Source: Westerdykella aurantiaca (lineage: Eukaryota; Ascomycota; Dothideomycetes; Pleosporales; Sporormiaceae). Taken from it: 64,000 nt of DNA. The stretch covers positions 3,906,001 to 3,970,000 of the forward strand of contig JASJFJ010000003.1 of assembly GCA_030412805.1 (NCBI GenBank), given 5' to 3'. The translations under genes and the position numbers were made by a program. Shown piece by piece: positions 56,562 to 64,000 of this stretch (positions are counted from its first letter, which is position 1; each line of letters opens with the position of its first letter). The notes under the pieces were generated by a model. It was not told the DNA's origin. It did not search any database and saw nothing but the letters and a program-made list of their open reading frames with translations.

Positions 56562-56892
56562 TATAAAGATAGTTATAGTTTTTTTTAATTTACTACTAGA
56601 ACGTACAAGTAATAAGCAAAGCAAGTACTAAAGCAAGCTAAATAAAAAAGTAGTAATCTATTATATAAAGAATCTAAAGGTAGAAAGTAGAAAACTACTT
56701 CTACTTAAGCTCTAAATATATAGTGCTGCAGCTTGCTTGCAAGCAAGCTTAGTAGCTAAAAAAGCAAAAAGTAGAAAGTTAAAATAAAATAAAAAAATAA
56801 ACATGTAATATAGCTAGTATATAACTAGTATTAACCTAGTTATATAACAAAAAAAACGCTTTAGAGTAGGCGCTTTAAGTTAAGCTATTATA
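56562..56892 (-). repeat. 5' LTR (right), heavily RIP-mutated
   Basis: Same length as the left LTR, 331 bp. All differences that I aligned are C-to-T or G-to-A relative to the left copy. The terminal TG..CA has become TA..TA. Confidence 0.9.
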
Positions 56893-56897
56893 CAAAG
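56893..56897. repeat. Target-site duplication, right copy
   Basis: CAAAG immediately after the right LTR, matching CAAGG on the left with one G-to-A change. Confidence 0.75.
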
Positions 56898-57339
56898 CAA
56901 TAATTAAAGGTAGAATATAGAAGCGCTGCAAGTTTATACTCTATTTTCTAGCAATATAGAATTAAAAAAAGCAAAAGTATAGTTAACTCTACAATTGTAC
57001 ACGTTGTAGCTACTAAACAACTAGCTAATAATTACGCTAGTAATAGATAGCTACTACTATTGCGCTATAGAAAATTAGGTTTTTAAGTGTTTTTCTTTCT
57101 ATTTATACTTAAAACTAGCTAATTTAATGTTAATTTCTAATATATACTTTTAGATACTTTACTAACGTAATATAAATTAACTTAAACTATATTTAGCTTA
57201 GCCTATACTTTAAAACTAAAAAAGCTATAAACTACTACTACTTATACTTTAACAACTATATTAAAAATTTAGTAACGTATTCTACTACTAAGTAGCCTAC
57301 TCTACTAAGTAGCTTAAAATTTTTTAGCAAGTAATACTA
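56898..57339. other. AT-rich spacer between elements
   Basis: Flank of the LTR element and of the next transposon. Probably continuation of the sequence interrupted by the LTR insertion. Nothing specific recognised. Confidence 0.4.
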
Positions 57340-58900
57340 CAACTACAACACGCGATGCTTTAATACTTATAGAAAGATAACGCTTAAAAAGAAAGCTAAA
57401 TTAAGCTTACTTTCTAAGCATACTAAAACAGCTAATTTTTAAGCCTATAACGCGCTGCTAAAGCATATAGCGTACTCTAACAAACGTTAACGCAACAATA
57501 TAATAGAACTTTTGCGCGCGCTAATTGCTAACCTAATTGCTAGAAACTTACTACAACTAAAAAGTAGACAATTGTACAATATATTTTTAACTTTAACTTG
57601 TAAAAGTTTACGCTCTAGCTATGCAAGGTAGTAGATATAGTAGATAAACTGTTAGCTACGCGTAGTAGAAAGCTAGTAAGCAAAAACTAGGTAGAGAGGT
57701 TTGTAGAGCGCATGCCTAAGCTTAAAATAGCCTAGAATAGAGCAAAAGATTGCTAGAAAATTTGCTAGAAAGATTCTAAAGTTATTAGCGCGTAGTTTAA
57801 GCTAGTAAGTAAAACTATTGCAAAGTACAGCGTTTACAACAATAACGTGCACAACTTTAACAAAACTAGCTTCTAGATAGGCATTATTAGGTCTATAAAG
57901 GTTGTTATAGGCTTAGAAAAGTATAACAAGCCTAATATTGTTTAGCTAGGCAATTAAAAGTAGGTTACTATTATCTAAAGCATATGCGCTGCAAAGTACG
58001 CAACTTTACTATTTATTATCTACAAAAAGCGCGTATATATCTCTACATAGTATAAAAAGTTAAGTATACTAGAAAATTAAAAGCTTTTAGTTTTTAAAAA
58101 TAGCTAAACAAACAACGCGCTTAGTCTAGAGTAGTTAAAGCACTTTAACGCGTATATAAAGCTACGTTAAGTAGGTAGCTATAGGCTGCTTATTTTAGAT
58201 AGCTATAAAAGCTATTTTAACTAGAATTTTAAAAACTATTGCTTTAAAAACAAGATTTTTACTATTTATATACTACTTTACTTTTTGTATATACTTTAGC
58301 TACTTAATATAGTTTGCTTTTTACTATTAAATTGCAAGTACTTTTAACGCGTACAAGACTTAGCACGCTAGCGCGTTTTCTATATTAACAAGAAAGGCTT
58401 TTTTCTAGTTTTTAAAGACGCGTTTTTTAACATATTTATAGAGTAGAACTGCTAAAAAGCTTTTAAAGCATTAGAACTAGTTTCTACTAACGCGTAGGTA
58501 GTATTAAACTACTTTAAAGTATAGCTACGTACTTTACTAAAACTTCTACTACTAGAAACGCTATAGTAGTTAAAAACTCTAAGTAATATATATAAGTTTA
58601 GATTTTAATCTAAGCTTGTAAGCAACTTCTTTATATAGTTGCTTTTTACTACCTAGGCTAGCTTTTTTTAGCTTGTAAAAAGCGCTAAACTTATGCTTTA
58701 TTAAAACGCGCTTTAAGCTTTCTAAATTACTAAGCTTAAAAAGCAAGTAGAAGCGCTAACTTAGTAGAAGTTGCGCAAGCAAAAGCAAATCTAGCATAGT
58801 AGTACAATAGAGTATAGCAAAAAAGTAGCATACGCAGCTACTAAAGTCTTTTTAGCGCTTTAGCAATCTAAAAAGGCTTAAGTTAAAAATAGCTACTAGA
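57340..58900 (+). pseudogene. Pogo/Fot-type DDE transposase remnant
   Basis: Plus-strand reading with stops ignored shows the fungal pogo-like layout: a helix-turn-helix region (about 57,420-57,700, ending VERFVERMPKLK), then TIAKYSVYNNNVHNFNKTSF, SYRLLILDSYKSY and LYFLYILQLLNIVCF, the three blocks around the catalytic aspartates, then a C-terminal tail. First and third catalytic Asp have become Asn (NFNKTSF, LLNIV), the middle one is kept (LLILDS). Many Trp and Gln codons are TAG. These changes are all of the RIP type. Terminal inverted repeats were not identified. Member of the Tc1/mariner-pogo superfamily, dead. Confidence 0.8.
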
Positions 58901-59389
58901 CAGCGTAGCTAGGTATATAGCGCTATAGAAACTATAGCAAAACTAGGTATAACGCGCAAACGTATAAAAAAAATATAAAAGTGTTTTCTAAGTTAGATAA
59001 AAGTATAGTATACTAAGGTTCTTTTTTTAATAGTAATAATAATTTGTAATCTATTGTTATAGTATTACTTGCTAAAAAATTTTAGGCTCTTTAGTAGAGT
59101 AAGCTACTTAGTAGTAAAATACGTTATAGAAGTTTGTAGTTTTTAGGCTAAAAAAGTACAAGTATAAATAGACTATAAATTTAGCTTTTATAGTTATTTA
59201 ATACTAGAAAAAGCTTATTACCTAGGCTAACTCTACTATTTTTTAGATAAAAGGCGTAAAAACTTAGAAAATTTCTAGTAGTAGCAACTTAAGTTTATAG
59301 ACTATATAAACTAATATAGATAGAGTTCTATTTTTAAAATTTACTAAGTAGGTGCTTTGCTTTGCCTATTCTAAATCTACAAGAAAAGC

Positions 59390-60500
59390 TAATCTATATC
59401 TAGTAGATTTTTTATACTTTTGCAAAAAAGTATAAACTTGCAACTACTTTTACTTTTTAAAAAATTAAAGCTACTACTAAAGATATTATTGTCTTTTTTA
59501 AAACGCTATAGCAGCGTGCTAATAACATACTTTGCTAGCTTAGCACCTGCGTTTTTTTCTATAGTATTCTTTTTCTAGCTGCTATTAAAGGCTTTAGGCA
59601 AGCAACAATAGCAAGCGTTAAGTATAGAAACGTTTGCCTAGCTATTGTATAGAACTCTAACAACTAGTTAAAAACAAAGCTTGTTGTTACTTCTATAATT
59701 AGAAAAAACAAGTTAAAGCTAGCTTTTTGCGTCTCTAGAGCACTTACGTAAGTATAACTACGCTGTTTTTTTTTTTTATATTTTTCTTTCTACTCTTTAC
59801 TACTACAATTGCTTACTTTTTTTAAACTAAATAGAATTTTTTTTCTATAACTTTTATTCTATATAGCTTTGTCTATTTTGCTAGTATTATTACTACGCAA
59901 GCAATTAAAAACAATGCTTTTAAAGTAGAGTTTAAGTTTGTTAAAGTACTACTTTTCTACTTTACTTTTAAAAGCGTAGACTTTCTACTACTAGACTAGA
60001 AAAAAAAAATACTTAATTGCTTTATTTTTAATTTTTCTAATAGTACTTTCTACAATCTATAGTACTAGACTTGCTTTGTTAGTAAATTGCGCAAAAATCT
60101 ATAGTTCTATACAATATAAGTTAGCGCTAGTAAACAATTTAATAGTAAGTAAACTCTATAAAGCTTGCATAATAGAAAGTAGAAAATTTTACTACTAACT
60201 TCTAAACTTTGTAGGCGTTTTTACTAATACTTTACGTAATTATATTCTTTTTAACACTACTTAGGTTTTCTAGAAAAGTTACTAGACAAAACAAGTCTAT
60301 AAAAATTTTATAAAGCTAGCTTTTAAAGCTATAGCTAGGCGCAACAATAACTTTTTCTAAAGCTTCTATAGCATGTTTCTAAGCTAGAACGCAAGCGCTT
60401 CTATAGACGTAAGTATAGAAAACTTAGAAAAGTTTAAAAAGCGTTGTAATATATAAAGCTTTTGCGCTAATATTAAAAAATATAATAGGCTAGTACCTAG
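59390..60500 (+). pseudogene. DUF3435 gene remnant (YR/Starship-captain family)
   Basis: Plus-strand reading shows TFAKKYKLATTFTF, TKDIIVFFKTL, a well-kept block VFFYSILFLAAIKGFRQA followed by TIASVKYRNVCLAIV, and TKLVVTSIIRKNKLK, with stops in between. This is the pattern of fungal DUF3435 proteins, which hold a tyrosine-recombinase fold; GFRQAT contains the position of the first catalytic arginine. The family includes the captains of Starship giant transposons but also many stand-alone fungal genes. The C-terminal part with the catalytic His-x-x-Arg and Tyr is too degraded for me to place. No Starship boundary or cargo can be shown in this window. Confidence 0.65.
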
Positions 60501-60716
60501 GTAGCTTTACCTAGATAAAATCTAGAGTAGTTTTGCTTTAAAAAGGCAAAATAAACTAGTAGATAGTTGTTTTACTCTAAAAAAAATAGTATAAAAACCT
60601 ATTATTTAAACTTTTTAGAGCTTTATTAAATCTAAACTATTACTAGGTATTTGCAAGCTTTGCGTAGCTATTATATTTAGATTTAATTACTTCTATTATA
60701 CGCTAGAGTAGAGACT

Positions 60717-60928
60717 CTAGTAGTAGAACGCCTGCCTAAGCAAAAAAAAAGTCTACTAGCTAGTACAGTATTCTATTGTTATAGAATAGAGCTAAAGCAA
60801 AAACTTTAGTAGTAGAATGCTTGCTTAAGCCTATATTAAAAGCTTTACCTATTTCTATTATATAGAAAGTAGGCTATATTAAAAGCTCTACTTACTTCTA
60901 TTGTATAAAAAGTAGGCTATATTAAAAA
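60717..60928. repeat. Nested short direct repeats
   Basis: A 25-mer (CTAGTAGTAGAACGCCTGCC...) at 60,717 recurs at 60,806 with only C-to-T type changes, 89 bases apart. From 60,831 a 43-base unit beginning CTATATTAAAAGC is repeated twice and starts a third time (60,831, 60,874, 60,917). They lie between the DUF3435 remnant and the next retroelement and may be the remains of an LTR or terminal array. Confidence 0.75.
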
Positions 60929-61299
60929 TTAAGCAATTAATAGATTAAGCAATTAAAATACTAAGTAGAAGCTTTGTATACGCTAAGCTGCAAGTATATA
61001 TAAAAGATATAAAGATAAAAAGCTACTTAATTAATAATATAACAGCCTACGCTATTAGAAAACTAAAAAAAATATAGTTATATAACTAAGTTGCTACTAG
61101 TATACAAAAAATACTAGCTAAAAAGCAATAGCTAGTTTAAGCTATTAAAGTAATAGTAAGTTAGATTAAAACTTAAATATAGGCAAAGAATTAACTAGCA
61201 AGACAATTAAATCTTTCTACAATAATAATAGAAATAATAAAGTAGATAATAGGTAGAATAAAAGCGTTAGAAAGTTAAAAAGCTACTACTATAATACTA

Positions 61300-64000
61300 C
61301 CTAGCTAGAAGCTACTATACTTTAAAACACTACTAGTTACTACTAAAAAGCAAGCTAAGTTCTCTAACCTAGAACTTTTTAATAAAGACTATGCAAAATA
61401 CCTAGCTTTCTAGTTTAAAGCAAAAGTAAAGCTCTATAATAACTTTAGTAGCAAGTTAAAGTAATATAAAATTAAATACCTAATAGAAAGAATAAAAGAT
61501 TACGCTACTAGCGTAGTTTTTTTTTAGTATAAAACCTATACTAAATTTTTTTCTATTAACAAAATATAGGCATTTCTAAACTAGTAGTTTAATAACTTTT
61601 ATCTAAAAGCCTAAGTACTTAATTAGCTAAATAGCTTAAAGTAAAAAAAGAAAGCTATAAAAAATTATTATATAGAGTTTAATTACTTAATACTTTAGAG
61701 TAGAAAAACTTTTAAAAATGCAAGCAAAAAAATTAGTTTTTAAAAAGCTTTAATACTAAACTTTAAAAGAGCATAGCTATAGTAGATAAAAGCTTTAACT
61801 TTAGCAATTTTATTAATAAAGTTATTAGAACGTTAGATAACCTATTCTAAGTAAGCTTAAATAGTTAGACTACAAGGCTCTATAGCTAATTAGTAGCTAG
61901 CTTTAACCTATACAAAAAGCGTTAATTGCCTAATTGCAACAAGCTAGCGTTTCTAGAATAGATAGACTAGCAACCTATAAAAAGTAACTAGAGTAGCATA
62001 AAACAAAAGCAAGCTAAATAAATGCTAGAAAAAAAAATTTAGTAGTAGCAAGCTAATTAGCTATATATACGCTATAGAGTAGAAAGCTACTATATTTAGA
62101 AGTGCCTTTACCTACTAGCTAACTGCTTGTTGCCTATAAAGTTAGTAAAAGCTACTACTACTTAGGTACTTCTACTACTTTTGCTTAAAAACAAGCCTAC
62201 TAGCAAATTAGATTTAGAAAAAAAGTAGCTTCTATTAAAAGTTACTAATAGAAGCTACTTGCAACCTATAAGCAAGCTTTTAAAAAGTAGAAAAAGTTTA
62301 AAAGCTAGTATATAGATAGAAAGGCTATTAGCGTATATACGTTAGTTAATTAAACTACCTACGCTTTCTATATAATTAATTCTAGTACGCTTGCTAATAC
62401 TTTAGTTTTACCTTTACTAGCAAAGGCTATAGGCTTGCTATGCATTAATATTACTTTTTAACAACTGCTAGGCATAGCTAGCAAAGGCGTAACAACGCAG
62501 GTAGCTTAGTACACTGCTAATATTAAAGGATTTAAGGACACTAGATAGGCCTACGTTGCTACTAACAACATAGAGTTTAACTTAATCTTTAGGCAGCTTT
62601 AGATAAATTAGCTGCAGGTAACAATTGCGCTAGCTAAGCGCTTAATCTATATTTATTTAACGCGCTAATAGATTTAGATTTAAAGCAAAAAGGAAGAACC
62701 TATCTCTATACTACAAGGCTACGTACTTCTACAAGAAATTAGCGCTGTAGTATATAGTTACTACTTCTAAGCTGCAAAGAAAAACTAGTCTATTGTCTTT
62801 GCAGCCTTACTAGCAAATATTAAAAAAGCTTTAGCGCTAAAATTAACAATAGACTTTAAAAAGCTGTTGCTAACCTACTACGCTTATTATAAGTAGATAT
62901 TTAACCTAAAAACTGCATTAAAAATGCTACTACTCTAAAGATCTAATATTAACTACTAAATTAACTTAGTTTAAAAGAATAGAAAGAATCTAGAGGTGCT
63001 ATAGAGCCTACTATACAATATAAGCAAAGGAAAGCTACTAGTATTATAGAAAGAACTTACGTTACTACTTAAAAAAAAATAGATCTACGCAAGTAATTCG
63101 CTAGCAGCTATACTAGTTTTCTTTGCAAAAAAACTAAGTAATAGCTTCTACTTTTGCGTTAACTATAGAGCTTTTAATGCTATTACGTAAAAAAACTAAT
63201 ATCTACTACTACTAATCTAAAAAATTCTAAACAACTTTAGCAAAGCTTAGTAGTTTACAAAGCTTAACGTTTTAGCTGCTTTTTACAAAATTTAGATCTA
63301 CGCTAGAAATAAATAGAAAATAGCTTTTTGCACTTGTTTTAAGCTGTATAAATAGCTAGTTACTTTCTTTAGCTTAGTAAACGCGCCTAGTACTTTTTAA
63401 AAATATATTAACTAGGTTCTATACAAGTATTTTAACAACTTTTGCATAGTATACTTTAATAACGTACTTATATACACAAGTAGCTCTTTAGCTACGTACT
63501 AAACTTAAGTTAACCTAGTGCTTAAAGAGCTAGGCAAGGCAGGCCTTCTACTAGACATTAAAAAGTGCAAATTTAAAGTTAAGTTAACAAAATACCTAGG
63601 CTTTATTGTTAATGCAAGTAAAGGCCTACGTATAGACTTTAAAAAAATTAAAGCTATTAAAAAATAAAAAGCGCCTAAAACTATTAAAGGCATGCAAAGC
63701 TTTTTAAGCTTTGCTAACTTCTATTAGCAGTTTATCTATAGATTTTTAGAGCTTGTAGCACCTTTTATACAACTTATAAGCAATATACTCTTTTAATAAA
63801 CTTTTATTAAATAGAAAGCTTTTAATACGCTTAAAGATATTTTTGTTACAAAGCTAGTTCTAGCCTAATTTAACTCTAAAAAAAAGATAGTACTTAAAAC
63901 TAATACTTCTAGATATATAATAGCAAAGTATTTTTTATAGTATAACAATTAAAGTTTACTATAGCTAGTAGCCTACTTTTTACAAAAAATAAACGTATAT
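61300..64000 (+). mobile_element. Ty3/gypsy retroelement, gag to RNase H, cut by window end
   Basis: Plus-strand remnant of a second Ty3/gypsy element. A gag-like region (about 61,360-62,050, with NYYIEFNYLIL and KALILNFKRA) leads to a protease region and then a well recognisable reverse transcriptase (about 62,990-63,600): FAKKLSNSFYFCVNYRAFNAI, FTKLNVLAAFYKI, VNAPSTF, and VYFNNVLIYTSSS where the catalytic Asp pair is now Asn-Asn. RNase H follows (MQSFLSFANFY, AYFLQKIN) to the last base. Stops replace many Trp and Gln codons. Orientation is opposite to the complete element to its left. No LTR was identified within the window. Confidence 0.85.
62990..63760 (+). pseudogene. Reverse transcriptase domain of the truncated element
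   Basis: The best preserved part of the right-hand element. Conserved RT blocks occur in the usual order and spacing on the plus strand, ending with KYLGFIVNASKGLRIDFKKIKAI and then the RNase H connection. Both catalytic aspartates of the Y-x-D-D box are replaced by Asn, each by a G-to-A change. Confidence 0.85.

Larger units (their letters stand above)
50043..56892 (-). mobile_element. Ty3/gypsy LTR retrotransposon, complete but decayed
   Basis: 6,850-bp element bounded by two 331-bp LTRs (50,043-50,373 and 56,562-56,892) and a 5-bp target duplication. It runs on the minus strand: the LTR in that orientation starts TGTAAC and ends CTCACA, a polypurine tract adjoins the left (3') LTR, and reverse transcriptase (about 52,950-53,430) precedes the integrase zinc region (about 51,700-51,830), the Ty3/gypsy order. 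The gag part should lie at 54,900-56,500. Every frame is broken by stops and the RT catalytic Asp pair has become Asp-Asn. The PBS next to the right LTR is too mutated to assign to a tRNA. It has no intact protein and could not move by itself. Confidence 0.9.
50400..64000. other. RIP-degraded, AT-rich transposon block
   Basis: GC content falls gradually from about 50,400 to 51,500 and stays very low to the window end. Open frames vanish because Trp, Gln and Arg codons have become TAG, TGA or TAA. Where related copies can be aligned, all differences are C-to-T or G-to-A. This is the RIP signature of ascomycetes and indicates constitutive heterochromatin. All genes in it are dead. Confidence 0.92.

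Noticed and set aside
59390..60500. Active Starship captain
   Set aside because: The frame is broken by many stops and no captain-side boundary or cargo is seen; only a family-level remnant can be claimed.
63505..63693. Minus-strand frame of 62 codons
   Set aside because: It is antisense to the reverse transcriptase remnant, which is clearly on the plus strand.
1..64000. CRISPR arrays, rRNA or tRNA genes
   Set aside because: I looked for evenly spaced short repeats, rRNA blocks and tRNA T-loop sequence and saw none that I could support.

Overview
The window is nuclear DNA of a filamentous ascomycete (Pezizomycotina). The evidence is short introns (mostly 50-90 nt) with GT..AG ends and CTAAC/CTGAC-like branch sites, ascomycete-type families (UstYa/DUF3328, homeobox-C2H2 regulators, an RNA-silencing RdRP), and a right end full of transposons decayed only by C-to-T and G-to-A changes, the signature of repeat-induced point mutation (RIP). 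I cannot assign a genus.

Layout. 1-4,660 has no recognisable gene. 4,661-25,777 is ordinary gene space: a hypothetical protein, a SUR2-type sphinganine C4-hydroxylase, TCTP, an RNA-dependent RNA polymerase, a PhyH-family dioxygenase, an intracellular GH13 alpha-amylase, an OGFr-domain gene interrupted by one in-frame TAG, the complex I B15/NDUFB4-like subunit, and a two- or three-exon gene of unknown function.

26,019-31,600 is an accessory segment and holds the most interesting system. A secreted precursor with seven Lys-Arg (Kex2-type) sites, each followed by a related His-His-Gln/Lys-Gly-rich segment, is transcribed divergently from a membrane-anchored UstYa-family (DUF3328) gene. This is the two-gene core expected of a fungal dikaritin-like RiPP locus, but its repeats lack the aromatic residues usual in known cores. 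It is followed by a decayed AAA+ ATPase and a possible decayed STAND/NACHT fragment.

31,723-49,686 returns to intact genes: a copper P1B-ATPase with an unusually cysteine-rich N-terminus, a histidine-phosphatase-family protein, two class II aldolase/adducin paralogues, a 999-residue homeobox plus C2H2 regulator, a coiled-coil protein and a SANT/Myb-like protein.

49,690-64,000 is a RIP-degraded transposon block. It contains a complete minus-strand Ty3/gypsy element (331-bp LTRs, 5-bp target duplication), a pogo/Fot-like transposase remnant, a DUF3435 remnant (the family that includes Starship captain recombinases), and the 5' part of a plus-strand Ty3/gypsy element cut by the window end. The left LTR is nearly unmutated while the right LTR is heavily mutated, so the RIP boundary lies inside the element. 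Splice sites and starts were read by eye; no search was run.
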